A DNA stretch of 60,000 bases, taken from Chrysomallon squamiferum (lineage: Eukaryota > Mollusca > Gastropoda > Neomphalida > Peltospiridae). Location: assembly GCA_012295275.1 (NCBI GenBank), contig CM022672.1:31614894-31674893 (forward strand), given 5' to 3'. The position numbers were made by a program, and so were the translations under genes. This document shows positions 1 through 14,255 of this stretch, piece after piece (the stretch's first letter is position 1; each line of letters starts with the position of its first letter). The notes beneath the pieces are model-generated. The model was not told the origin of the DNA, searched no databases, and was given only the letters and a program-made list of their open reading frames with translations.

Positions 1-2
1 AC

Positions 3-220
3 AGCTTGCACAAATACAAGGGAGGTCAGTCTGTCATTGCAAGCATATAGTAAAATATCCACAGAACCATCACAGTGATAGAGGATGGCAGAAGCTATAA
101 TGTTGTTCTGGAAAGCCACAACATCAGCTGAGTATAATTTCCTGAAAGACACTTGTTTTTCCACTTGGAGCAGGTTTGGCTGTGTTACCTTTGAAGCTAA
201 ACTGCTAAACAGTTCTGTGA
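3..220 (-). other. Unidentified coding-like open stretch at left edge
   Basis: Read on the minus strand, this stretch is open for about 70 codons up to the window edge, with a normal-looking residue mix (for example SADVVAFQNN and HCDGSVDILLYACND). The DGSVDILLYACND section is loosely like a beta-propeller (WD-type) strand, but I cannot name a family. It has no start codon I can defend and lies inside or upstream of the Unc-18 gene on the other strand. It may be a nested gene, a pseudogene fragment or a chance open frame. Confidence 0.25.
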
Positions 221-535
221 TAGCCTAACAGTACAGGGTCAGTCACGTTGATGATCACATCTAGTGATGAGTGTATGGCCATATTTCCATGCACTGCAGC
301 CCATTTAAACACTTCAGGACACTGAAATGTTTTAACTCTTTGAAAATCTCTGTAAATTAATCCTAGTGTAACAGTTTTTTTCTCTCTAAGAATTCTGTTG
401 AGTTTTGTTTACAGTGACATTTCATCTTGAAACATCATTCAAAAATTTTAGTGGTTTTTTCCATCTTTTTTGGGAACTGATGTTGAAATAATGTATAATT
501 GGCATGTGATTTTCAAAGTTTGCTGGAACATTTGC

Positions 536-825
536 TTATAATAATATATAATTATTTTGTGTGTGTTTTTTTCAGGATCTTGCTAAGGGAACTGATGTTG
601 AAATAATATATAATTATTTTGTGTGTGTTTTTTTCAGGATCTTGCTATGGGGACTGATGTTGAAATAAATGTATAATTATTTTGTGTGTGTTTGTTTTTT
701 CAGGATCTTGCTATGGGAACTGATGTTGAAATAATGTGTAATTATTTTGTGTGGGATTTTTTCAGGATCTTGCTAAGGGAACTGATGTTGAAATAATATA
801 TAATTATTTTGTGTGTTTTTTTCAG
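536..825 (+). repeat. Tandem array of splice acceptor plus exon start (Unc-18)
   Basis: About 62-bp units, each holding a T-rich tract, the acceptor TTTTTTCAG and a copy of the first ~27 bases of the next Unc-18 exon (GATCTTGCTAAGGGAACTG), followed by AAATAATATATAATTATTTT. Exon-start copies begin at 576, 638, 704 and 766; the fifth, at 826, is the real exon. A truncated copy is visible near 469-500. Copies differ at a few positions: A/T in the AAG/ATG codon, and GTTGAA where the real exon has GCAGAA. Confidence 0.92.
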
Positions 826-964
826 GATCTTGCTATGGGGACTGATGCAGAAGGAGAGAAGATTAAGGATCACATGAGAAACATTGTCCCCATCCTGCTG
901 GATCAGAACATCACAGCCTATGACAAGATCCGGATCATTCTGCTGTACATAATTCACAAAGGAG
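826..964 (+). CDS. STXBP1: Unc-18 exon ([12 protein letters not shown]...YIIHKG)
   Basis: Follows acceptor TTTTTTCAG and ends at donor GAG|gtacag. It encodes 46 codons plus one base, starting at [18 protein letters not shown] and including [14 protein letters not shown], a strongly conserved Munc18 segment. Phase 0 in, phase 1 out. The same acceptor is present four more times just upstream, so the true start among the copies is decided by continuity: only this copy reads on into the exon. Confidence 0.93.
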
Positions 965-2886
965 GTACAGCGAGTCTGTCTGTCTGTATGTGTGTATGTG
1001 TGCATCTTTGTGACTGAAAGAAAAGATATAAAGAAATGAAAAAAGAAAGTGTGTTTGTGCAATGTGAGAGTGTTATTGTGTGTCCAAGTATGAGAATATA
1101 AAAGCAAAACAAAAGAAAAAGCAAGTTTTAAACAATGACAGTTGGAGTGGACATGTGGCTAATGATTGTAACTGCATTAAAGAAACATTTTTGTCCGGAG
1201 TAACAATAAACTGCCAAGCTTAAAGCAGACAAGTGTTAGTTTTGATTATAAATGTGGGCTGTCAGTGTGTTTTACAGTAACAAACAGGTTTGGTCAGTAT
1301 ATTAGTGAAGAGCAACTGTTTTCTTGTTCGTAAGAGATTGTCAGTTCCAGGGTCAAAATGTTTACCACAGCACCAATTACAAGTACCGTGAAGGCTCAGT
1401 ACTTGCGTTAGTGCCTCACAATTTGAGTGATCTTCAAGGCAGTAAAACATTGTCGCTGTCCTATGTTGTTTGCCTCCTGTCTTTCCCATTAATCTCACTG
1501 ATTCACTGATCACATCTGCTTTGAAGGAAATGGTTGCCTTTGCACCCTTTATATTGGATTAAACCCAGGGTAACACTTGGCTAGCCTTAAAAAAAAAAAA
1601 TGTAAATCCTACCCATGCAGTTCTGTGATGTTCATAAACACGAAATTATCATCAATCTGTGAATTCCTAAGTTTTTGTATGGGAACGTCACATAAAAAAA
1701 GATTTAAAAAAAAAAAAATAACATTTGAGTTTACTGTATCAAGTTTATGTGAAGAATTAAAGTCTAATAAATATTGTTTTTTGTTTTTTTTTAATAAGGA
1801 ATATCTGAAGAGAATCTTGCTAAGCTGGTTCAGCATGCTACGATTCCTAACGAGGAGAAGTGTATTATAACCAACATGCAGAATCTGGGAGTGCCCATTA
1901 TACAAGATGTGAGTATGATACGTTACACAGACATCTTCGGTTAAATTTAAAAAAATTAGTTTTTATATTTCTCTTCTGATTTCTACTAACAGTCCAGATA
2001 TTGCTTGAGAGTTTGTCTTCTTTCAGATGTTGCTGAATATTTTTTTTTTATAAATTCTTCTTTATACTGCAGAAACGTTTATGAATCGTGAATATTTGTT
2101 ATGGTATTTGTGCATTTTTTTCCAGTTAATAATTAAATTTTATTGTTCTAAAATCATTTTGAGCCATGGAATAGGAGTAATTCTTTCATAGACTGTAATG
2201 TTATTTCTTAAGCTTTATTTTTTTATTATTATTATTGTTTATATGACTTGGTTTATGCTGAACAACAAAAAAAAAGGTTTATTTGGAAACATACTCAGCA
2301 ATCATTATTGTCATTATTATTTAATTTTTTTAATTATTATTAATACTATTTTATTATTGATTATTATTGTTATGATTATTATTGCAGTTTATTATTTAAT
2401 TTTTTTAATTATTATTAATACTATTTTATTATTGATTATTATTGTTATGATTATTATTGCAGTTTATTATTTGTTATTAATATTATTATTTACTAAAATT
2501 ATTTTTATTATTATTATTATTATTATTTTACAGATGCTTGCTTACAAACACTGGAAGTACTTCAGTATTTCCTAATTTATTTTTATTTCATGAAAAAAGA
2601 ATGTGATTTTAATTATTGTTTGTTCTAAAAGATATGCTGGTAAATTATTCAAAGAAAAAAACAACCAAGCATTCTCTGATTATAAATTGTTCAATGGGCC
2701 TGAAAGTTGAGATATCAGAAAATAAGTTAAAAGAAGTTCAATAAAATAAATGACATTTTTGTGTAATAATTAATAATAATGACTAAAGTGTTAATTGTTT
2801 CCTTTTTTACTTTTATGTGTATATATATATATATTTTTAATATTTGTTAAAAAATATTAATAATAATTTAAAACATCTTTTATTTT

Positions 2887-2949
<63 letters not shown>

Positions 2950-4224
2950 TCTTTAATACTTATATTTTCAGATTTGTGTGTATGTATTATTTTCTCTCTG
3001 TGTTTGTGTGTGCATGCACATGTGTAATTGTACTTGTGAAAATCAATGAAAGAAAGTAAGAAAATTGATAGCAAAGAAACAGTAGTAACAATATGAACCA
3101 TATTTTCCACAAAAATTGTTTTTGTTTTTTTAAATAATTAATATGTTGTAATGCTAGATTAATATCATTGTGAGTTTGTGTGAACATGGATTGCTTGTCA
3201 GAATAGAAATATCCAGAAGAAAAAAATAATTTCAATTCTATTATTTCAGCAGAAAAAGATTTAAACCACTGTTGTGTGAATTAATATAGGAATTGCTACA
3301 TGAATTAATTTTTGTTACTTTAGTAACAGAGAAAAATCTACCATTTTTGCTCTAACCAGATATTATTTCCAGTAACAGACTGAATAAAAAAAAAAAATTG
3401 CTTAAGACACAAGAATAGCTTTTGTATAATTAAAAATCCACAACTTAGATGCAAAAGAGAAAAATGTTCAAAATGTTGTTTTAGTATGGTTCTTAGCAAA
3501 CTAATAAGTAAAATGGCTGATTAAAAAAATTATTTTCAAGAAAATATTTAGACATGTTTGTGTCATTATCAGTTTCAGATTACAACTTGTGTAACAAGGT
3601 ATGAAGATTATGAATAAATCACTGAATTATGTTATTAAAATTCCTAAACCAGCTGGGGAAAAAAATGTTAATTACTTTTTTTTATATAATGAACGTTATT
3701 TTAAAGTCAGATTTATCAGAGTGGAGTTACATTTTTTTAACATTTTTATTTTAGGTGACATTTACATATTTTACATTTTTTACATTTTTACATTTTCATC
3801 TTAGGTGATATTTACATTTTTTACATTTTTACATTTTCATCTTAGGTGACATTTACATTTTTACATTTTCATCTTAGCTGATATTTTACATCTTAGGACA
3901 GTGATATTTTTCATTTTTACATTTTCATAGGTTTAATTTACATTTAAACAATTGCTGTTTTAACAGGTAGATTTTTCCTTCCATTTATTTTTTTTTTAAA
4001 TATTTCATATACATACATTATAGTTATAATCAAGAACATCATTTAAAATGTGATTTTTATTACATAAAAATAAATGTAATCTTTTTAAAAGTCATTAATT
4101 ACTAAAGATAAAATTAAAACAATTGCTCATATTACGTAAAAAAATAAATAATTTTTTTTGAAAAGTCATTTAAAACGTATGTTTTTTAGCCATATTACTA
4201 AAGATAAAATGAAAACAATTGGTC

Positions 4225-4258
<34 letters not shown>

Positions 4259-4688
4259 GTGTTGTGTAAAACACAGGTGTGTGTGACACAGTAATAATAA
4301 CACTGTTACATAAATCACTCGTAGGATGGAGGAACCACTCCCCTGAAGCTGAGTCCACTCAATTTAGTAACACTGTGTGGCGGGGTTTGTATCCACTTTA
4401 CGTCAACATCGTCATTTGTGGGAGCAGCTTCACTCTGTCATTCTTATTATTTTTAGTTGTGTAGTCTTTCATTATTTTTATCTTCTTTACTTTTTATTTT
4501 TATTTTTATTTTTTTTGGGCATATTTCATTTTTTTTAAATTTACGATATTTTGTCCATCTGTTTTCAGCTGGTAATTTAAAAAAAAAAAAAATAATAATA
4601 ATAATAATAAGTATTTGTTTTGTCTGTTTGTCCATAATGTATGATGTTTAATTGTTTGTTCTCTTAAACAAAAATATGTGTAAAACAA

Positions 4689-4723
<35 letters not shown>

Positions 4724-6069
4724 AAAAATAAATAAAAAAAGAAACAGTTAATATAAATTGATAGGATGTATGTTTAATAAACTCAATATTTTTTAAAAAT
4801 AAAACAACGTTACTCTTTTTTATTATTATTATTATTATGATTTTATTATTATTATTATTACCAACCCTCTTATTTTTTTTTAATTAAGATAAATACAACA
4901 ATGAATGATAAAAAAAAAAAAGAAGTATATATTAATAATGATATATAAATATTAAAGTTAATAATGTTTTAAAAAATACATCTATTTAAATACATATATA
5001 TATTTGACAAGTAATCTTTTTGTAGTAATAAATGTTAAATGATATTATTAAATTTAATATAACAGCAATTAAAACCTTTTTAAAAATGATAGTGAACATT
5101 CTAATATTATGTTGCCTGTGGTTTTATTTTTACTGAGTGCTTTGAGAAATGTTTTTATTTTCATATCTCATTTCAAATTAGCTTTGATTTGTTTTGTTTT
5201 GACATGTGTTTGCAGGTTTATACATTTATTATTTTATTTTATTTTTTAATATTTCATTTTTTTTTACATTTCATTTTGGGGCATGATGTTCTTTCCAAAA
5301 AAAAAAATTCTGTTTTATCTGGAGTTATTTCCCTTCTCTTGTTCTAAAGGTGATTGATGCATGCAGTAATTATGTAAAATTAAAAAATAAATATTTTTTA
5401 CAGTTAAAAAAAAAAGAAATTAGTGATAAAGTTACTGTTTATTTTAATATCTAGCAGTCTGTTGTATGACACATAATAATTTATAATTTATAAAATGCAC
5501 TTTATATTTATTTTTAAATTTATTGAACTTATAAGTTTACCTATTTTATTTTAGTGCAATTTTTTTTTTTATAATTTTAATTTTTTTTTTTTTTTTGTTA
5601 ATATTAAAATTCCTTTTGTTTTTCATTATTATTATTATTTTCCTCTTTTTTTTCGTAATTGTTTTTATTTTAGTACATATTATTTTAATGTTGTTTTTTT
5701 CTTTTTTTTACTCTTTTTGTATAAATATTATTTTAATTTCTGTGTAAATATAATTATTTAAAATCTTTGACTAAATATTATTATTTATATTTTTTATATA
5801 AATATTTATATTTTTTTTTGTGTTCTTATTATTGTATATGTTGCTCGTGTTTTTGTTTTTTTTAACCACTGTTTTTCTTTTCGTTTATAAATATATATAT
5901 ATATATATATATTTTTTAACTGTTATTTGTTTGTTTTTTTTTTTTTTTTTTTTTCTCTCCACGCCTTCTTACAAATATAAGGGTCATGGAAAAAACTATA
6001 GTCGACTTTTGCAAGACAGCTCAACTTATGGCACTTTTGCCCAGGTGAGCTGGTCCAGCCATTTTTATA

Positions 6070-6106
<37 letters not shown>

Positions 6107-6271
6107 GTCTTTTAGGTGTAGATGATTTTTTGCATTAACCTGTAGTTTCATTTCTGGTATATTTTATTCATTTTGTGTTTTTTGTTTTATTTTTCTTTTC
6201 TTTTTCTTTTTTTTGAACAGCCAGGAAAATGGCCATCTTTTGTTTCTTCTGAATTAATTTTTTTATGATTT

Positions 6272-6302
<31 letters not shown>

Positions 6303-7305
6303 TGTTTATTGTTAATTGTTTTATTATTTATTTGTTTCTGTATCTGTTGTTGTGTTATTATTATTATTATTTTTTTATTATTATTTTTTTTAACTTGCTG
6401 TCATTTTATTTTAGTTTCTGTAATTATGTTTTCATTTGTTTTTCTTTCTATAATTTGTTTATATTTTTTTTTTTTTTATTTTACTTTATTTTTTTTTTAT
6501 ATTTTTTTTTAATTATTTTTTTATTTGTTCATTTATTTTTTATTTTTTTTTTTTTTTTTTTTTTTATTTTTTTTTTTTTTTTATTTATACAGTAGCAGAG
6601 ATGAGTGTGGTTTAAGAAAATAATTCAACTTTGTTGACCCTTCAGTTTCATTATTAATCTTCCTGTATCTAAATTTATCTTGTCTTTGAAACTAAAACCA
6701 TTGTAATGCACACAGACAGTGCTTCTAATGAATTTTTTGCATTTTCTGTTCAATTAATCATTTTTAAACTAATATTTTTTTCTTTTTTTTCTTTAATATT
6801 TTCATTTTAATTTATCTGCACAACTTATTTGCATTTTTATTTGACACTTTTAGTAAACTAATTATAACAAACAAAATAGAAATAAAATAATAAGATAAAT
6901 AGTTATAACTTTCTAAAATTAGTTCTCCTGGGTGAAGTAATAAAAATAGGAAAATTCTGGATTGCTTACATTTTAACTTCAGTATACCAAATAAATAGTC
7001 AGCTTACAAATATTTTTCATCTTGGATATATATATACATATATATATAATTGTGTAATTAAAAATTGTGAATTATAAGTGAGAATAAGTGACAATTATAT
7101 GTTGATAAAAAAGATTCATCTAATTCTGATAATTTGTTTTACTGTTATTTTATTCATTTATTAATTTATTTATTTATTTTTGACTTATTATTTATTTTTA
7201 TTTATATAGTATTTGTTGTGGAAATTTCGTTTTGTTTTGTTTTTTTAGTTTTTCTTTTTAAATTTAATTTTCTGTTTTTTTTCTGTTTTTTTATTATATA
7301 TTTCG

Positions 7306-7365
<60 letters not shown>

Positions 7366-9111
7366 TAAATCTTTCGTAAACTTGAGGTTGTACAAGTATC
7401 AAGAACAAACAAAATATCACATTAGTCCTTCAACAGAGACACAATAAATTTTCAACATCTTGATAAATAATGTTAACATTTTAAATTTAACCTTAACCTA
7501 ATTACAGTTTCCTTACAAAGTATATTTAATATTTTGATAAACTTAAAAAGAAAGAATACATCAATCATCTTAACAGAACCAATTTCTTCTGTTATGTGTG
7601 TGTCTGCTTACGTGTGCAGAAATACATATATATATATACATATATGTATTTTTTTTTTTTTTTATATGTCCATTGTTTTTAGTTTTAATACTTTTTTTTT
7701 TATTTTGGATTATTCTGTTTTGATTCTATGTTTTATAAAGCAAAATTTAATACTTTTTCTATTTTTATTTTTATGACAAACTAACATTTATTAAAAAAAA
7801 AAAATGTGACTCCTCTCTGCTATTGTAATAAAGAAAAAGTATGTATAGCTACAGTAGAAGTGTGAAACCTTGCATGCCACAAGATTAGTTATATTTCCTT
7901 GACAGTATATGTATATAAGTACATGTGGTATGGGGTTCCTGAATGCATATAAACATTATAGTCCATTAGCAATGTAGATGTCTTTGCATACAAGAAAACA
8001 TTTTGTTCCTAGAAAAACCTTTGCTCCTATTCTTTTCTTCTTAACTACTTTTCATTGCTATTGTTTCTTTTCTTCTTTTATAAAAAAAAACAACAAACAA
8101 ATGTATTCAGTGCATGTTTATTGAAGGAAAGTTGCTGTTAATGAAGTGAGAACTGTTTTCCTGTTTAATAAGTCTAACTGGGATGCATTTGCAGAATCCA
8201 GTCTTTTGCATCATCCTTGCATGTGTTTGCTTCTGTGTATGGCATGTGTTGTTACTGACTTATTTTAAACAGAGAGAGACTAACTGCTTGATTCTTCAGT
8301 ACAAGAAGTTGTTGTCAGAACAACTGAAATCAGTCCATGAGCATTGGGACTTGCTGTTTTAAAAATTACCTACGAATTGCCACTTGTGTAATTATTATCA
8401 GTTCTTACAATCCTCATCTAAATGGATCTGCAGATGCACCACAAATGAAATTTTACCTTTAAACCTTTTTGATAGCTTTTTTTTTTTTCAGGAGGATATG
8501 AATATTGAAATATTTGCTTGGTTCCCATGTTTTAGAAATTCCACTGCCCGTTTTCCCATTGCTGGGTTTTTGGGCAGCAAAAAAAAAACTTAAAAATTAA
8601 TAAATTAAAAAAGATTATAAACCCATTTTCTATAAGTTGTGGTGGTTAAAATTTTTCAATCTAAACATGTATAAATTGTTACTATTTGTACTAAATTTTA
8701 TTTTTAATAATGTTTTTTCTTAACAATAAACAGCAAAAACCATTTATGTTATAAAATCTTGACTGATAAAAGATGTGTACTGAAATTCACAGGAGACAGA
8801 AAAACATGAGACATTTGTTCCTCTTTCTCAAGTAGATATTGTTTGTGTGGTTACTAAGATTAATTATTACTAGCAGTTTTTACTAAACAAAAACCAAACA
8901 ATTCTTCTGATTAATGACACTTTCATTAACTCTGGTGATAGCTGTTGATTCAAAATGACTCTTGATTCATTTTTCTGTAGTTCTTGTCTACCTTTTGGCC
9001 ATAGGTACCTCTTTCTCAATATGACGTTTATTAAAAAATATATGAACAGTTGCTATAAGTTATCGTTTTTTATATTTAAAACAGTATGATAGAAAGAAAT
9101 TATACATAGTC

Positions 9112-9149
<38 letters not shown>

Positions 9150-10011
9150 AGTAGCTTGTCAGGAGAAAAATAACTGTCAGTACTTATTAAATCATATCTT
9201 ACTTTATAGTTTAAGCAACCAGATAGTTTATGCATAATGTATGTATGTATATATATATAAAATATTAAAACATACAGTTCCTCATTGTCTTTAAAACTTG
9301 TTTTCTTGCACATTTGAAATCATTAATTAACAGAATATAAATGATTAAAATAAACAAAAACAAAACATTACTCACTTATTACTAATACACACACACTTAG
9401 ATAATGGTTAAAATATGTGTGTGTGTATATATACATATAATTTTTGTTGTTTGTTTGAAGAAAGGACATCAGTCATAAACTGGACTGAGATAATAAATAA
9501 AATATTTAAAAAAAAAACATTTTTACAGGGAAGCAGACGCAAGGTTGCTCAGCCATACCAGCCATTTAACCGGAAAGAGAGAGTTTCAGAACACACTTAC
9601 CAGATGTCTCGCTACGTCCCTTACCTCAAAGATATCCTAGAGGTGGGTATTGTGTCTCAGTATATTTATACCTCAAAGATATCCATAGATTTATTTATCT
9701 CAAAGATATCCTAGAGGTGGGTATTGTGTCTCAGTAATGCAGTAGATTTATACCTCAAAGATATCCTAGAGGTGAGTGATACCACAGATTTGTAATAATA
9801 TAAAGATATCTTAGAGGTGGATATTGTTTCTCTTTGAGACCCCATTATTATTATTATTATTATTATTATAACTTATTTTCTGAGAGCAATTCTAGATAAA
9901 ATTCCATTTTTTTTCTCTGAAAAAAAAAAAGAACAAGCTGAATATATTCTTAAAATTATGATTACCTTTTTAATCTAGGTGTTCACACTCACATTCATAT
10001 ATAGTGACAAG

Positions 10012-10102
<91 letters not shown>

Positions 10103-10232
10103 ATGTTTATGTATTGTTATTTGTTTTTCTATTCAGCTTGGTGTCAGTGAGAATCTCAATGCTAACCAGTTTCCCTACCTACCTGTCTGTGTGTGTGTGT
10201 CTGTCTGTCTGTCTGTGAGTGTCTGTGTGTGA

Positions 10233-10269
<37 letters not shown>

Positions 10270-10355
10270 TGTGTGTGTAGTGCTATGTTTATGTATTATT
10301 TGTTTTTCTATTCAGCTTGGTGTCAGTGAGAATCTCAATGCTAATCAGTTTCCCT

Positions 10356-10454
<99 letters not shown>

Positions 10455-10786
10455 GCTATGTTTCTGTATTATTTATTTGTTTTTCTATTCAGCTTGGTGT
10501 CAGTGAGAATCTCAATGCTAACCAGTTTCCCTACCTGTCTGGAGGTGCATCCAGAGCTGCATACAATGCTGGGGCTCGCAGGTCAGTAATAACAAAATAA
10601 CAATAGTAATAACAATAACAATAACAATACAATATTAATAACAATAACAATAGTACTAATAATAGTAATAATAATAACAATAATAATAACAACTACAATA
10701 ATAATAATAATAACAATAGTAATAGTAATAGTTGAAGCCAAAACAATAACAATAATAATAACAATAACAATAACTACAATAATAAC

Positions 10787-10823
<37 letters not shown>

Positions 10824-12538
10824 TTAATAATAAAAACAACAATAATAATAATAATAGATATAATAACCGAATATTATAATAATATTAATAATAATAATAA
10901 TAATAATCATAATAATAGTAGTAGTAGTAGTAGTCATAACTGTAATAGTAATAATAACAACGATAAAGTAATTGTTACGGCAAAAGGATGGAAACTGCAT
11001 TTTGTTATAAAAAAAATTATTTCCACAGATTTCAGAAGCTATTGAATTTTCTTCTGTTGTGTGGGTGTGTGTGTGGGTGTGTGGGTGGGTGTATGGGTGG
11101 CTTGGTCAGTGGTTGGGTGGGTATGGATGTTTAAGCATTACTAGAGTTACAGTATAATAATAATAATAACAATAGTAATAACAACAATAGTAATAACAGA
11201 ATTTCATTAAAAATAGTAATTGAAAAATAATAAGTATAAATAAATAAAGTATACATTTTTTTTTTTTTTTTTTTTTTTTATTACTTTACTTTAACACTTT
11301 TTATTTGTCATATCATGTTTTTGTTTTTGTTTTTTGTTTCTTTTAGTCAGGTTGTAAGGCCGTTAAGGTATTGAAAAAACTGAAACTCCCAAAATATATA
11401 CCAGAGAATGTACATGATAAATAAAGGGTTGTTCACACTGTACGACAAAGTTTAACGTAACATAACAGAACTGAAGTTCATAGTTCAAACGTCACATTTT
11501 ATTTCATTTCAATCTGTTATTACAAAAAAAAAAAAATCATTTTAAATTCTGATCAAGATGTTTTCTTTAAGTGAAAACCTGTCCTTTATTTTTATTTTTG
11601 TTTTATACCTTATATGATTATTCTAAAAGGAATTTTTTTTATTATTGTTATTTATTTTTTTGATGCCAGTCCATAATTGTGTATTGGTTCATTGAGAAGT
11701 TTGTTGATTTGGGGTGTAACTTCGTCGTTTCAAAACATTGTTAATATTATATTGCAGCTGATGCTGTTGTTTCTTTTTTTCATGGTATAATATTGTTGTG
11801 CATTAGTAACTAAAAATAAAAATATAATAAATAGCCCAATATGAATAACAGCAGCAGTAAGAACAATCTTTTAAAAATATCTTGTCGTATAATGTCAGAC
11901 CTCACCCTGGTTTTTGTTCCTTTTCATGTACATTTTCACTCACAGCTTTTCACACAAAAATCATGTTTTTAATTTTATATCTCAGTTAATCTCAGTTAAT
12001 CTGAGTTAATCTGAGAATAAACTGAGAAATGAATTGTTAAAAAAAAAAGAATTATGATTTGTTGTTGTATTTTATTGTTTTGTTTTCATTTGAATTTTTA
12101 TTTATATATCTATATTGTTTATTTTTATATTTATTTATTTATTTATTTATTTATTTATATTTGTTCTTTTTTTGTTATTGTGTTTTGTTCTGTTATTGAT
12201 ATTTTTTTATTAATATAGTCATAAAATTTCTTTATGTTAAATACTAACGTGAATTTATATATATATATTTTTTTTTATTTATATAAATATTCTGAATTCT
12301 CTATCACATAATATTATTACAATTTAATAAAAACTGTTTAAAGACAGTTAATAAAAAAAAAAAAGTTTATTACTTTATAAATGTGTATTTAATTTCTGTT
12401 AACTTGTCTGATTCCTGAAACCTGGGCTTAGTTCCTTGATCAATGCAAAATATAAATTAGACCATTTGTTAAAATTAAACAATTTCAAACTGTGTAACAT
12501 CACTGTTGAGAATTTCCAAAGCTTACTATCCAGTTCAT

Positions 12539-12597
<59 letters not shown>

Positions 12598-12860
12598 AAA
12601 TAAAGCACACATGCATTCATTCCTTCCCAGCTTAGTACATCTTTATTACTACCGTTTATTTGCAAACAATTTCCTCAGACCTAAGTTAGATAACTCTACA
12701 GTAAGTTACTTACAAGCACTAGATTTTATAACAAAGAAACTATGAAGGTTGGTGATTTCTTATTTGATAATTTTATTTTTGTTATATTTTGTTAATTATA
12801 TACAAAGTTTTTTTTCCTTGTAAAAGATTCTCATGTCTCTTTAAGTAACCAGTGAATGAA

Positions 12861-12923
<63 letters not shown>

Positions 12924-14178
12924 TTTACAGTTTTTAACTACTAGTTATAGTTTATTAACAAAATAAAAAGTACAAATAAGTAATGAAACATTAATATATG
13001 TTTCCTTTCAGCAATTTGAAAAAACAATATAAAACAAAGTTGTTGCTTGATTTCCATGATCCATATGGTTTTCCTGCTTTTTGGGAAACTTCATAAAGCA
13101 TTTTATAATAGAAAATGTTCATTAATTCTCTACTTTATTTTAACAAGGGTTTAATTCTAATTTAAAAATTGTTTGTTTCATTTTTAACAGTTGTTTGTCT
13201 AATTTTAATAATTGTTTATTTCAAATGTTAACAGTTGTATATTTCTAGTCTTAAAATTTTGGTCTAATTTTAACAGTTGTCTGTTTCTAGCTTAACAACT
13301 GTTTCTCTGTTTCCTAAGAAATGTTTATTTATTTTTGACAAGTTGTTTATATCTAGATTTTACAATTGTTTGTCTAATTTTAACAAATGTTTATTTCTTG
13401 TTTTAATAATTAGTTTAAATTTAACAGTTGTTTATATTATTTAAAAAAAAATATATATATATTTTCTTTTTAACAATTGTTTATTTGTAGTTTTAACAAC
13501 TATATCTAGTTTTAACAGTTATTTATTTATCATTTTACTGTTGTTTGGCTGATTAAAACTTGTTTAGCATTGTTTATTTCTAGTTTTAACAGTTGTTTAT
13601 TTGTAATCTGACAGTTGTTTACTTGTAATCTGACAATTGTTTACTTGTAATCTGACAGTTGTTTATCTGTAATCTGACAGTTGTCTATCTGTAATCTGTC
13701 AGTTGTCCATCTGTAATCTGACAGTTGTTTATTTGTAATCTGACAGTTGTTTACTTGTAATCTGACAGTTGTTTACTTGTAATCTGACAGTTGTTTACTT
13801 GTACTCTGACAGTGCTCGCTATGGACAGTTGGCATCAGGACTGACAGTTGTTTACTTGTACTCTGACAGTTGTCTACTTGTTGATCTGACAGTTGTTTAT
13901 TTGTACTCTCGGAGTTGTTTATTTGTAATCTGACAGTTGTTTATTTGTTCTCTGAGAAGTTGTTTAGGTTCTCATAGGTGTCTGTTTTTTCTCTGACAGA
14001 TAGACAGACATACAGACAGATAGAGAGAGACACACGGAGACAGACAGACAGACAGATAGAGAGATAGATAGATAGATAGATAGCTATACATAGCTAGCTA
14101 GATACATAGATAGATAGATAGATAGATAGAGGTAGATTAAAAGATAGATATAGATAAATAAATAGGTAGGCAGATAGC

Positions 14179-14255
<77 letters not shown>

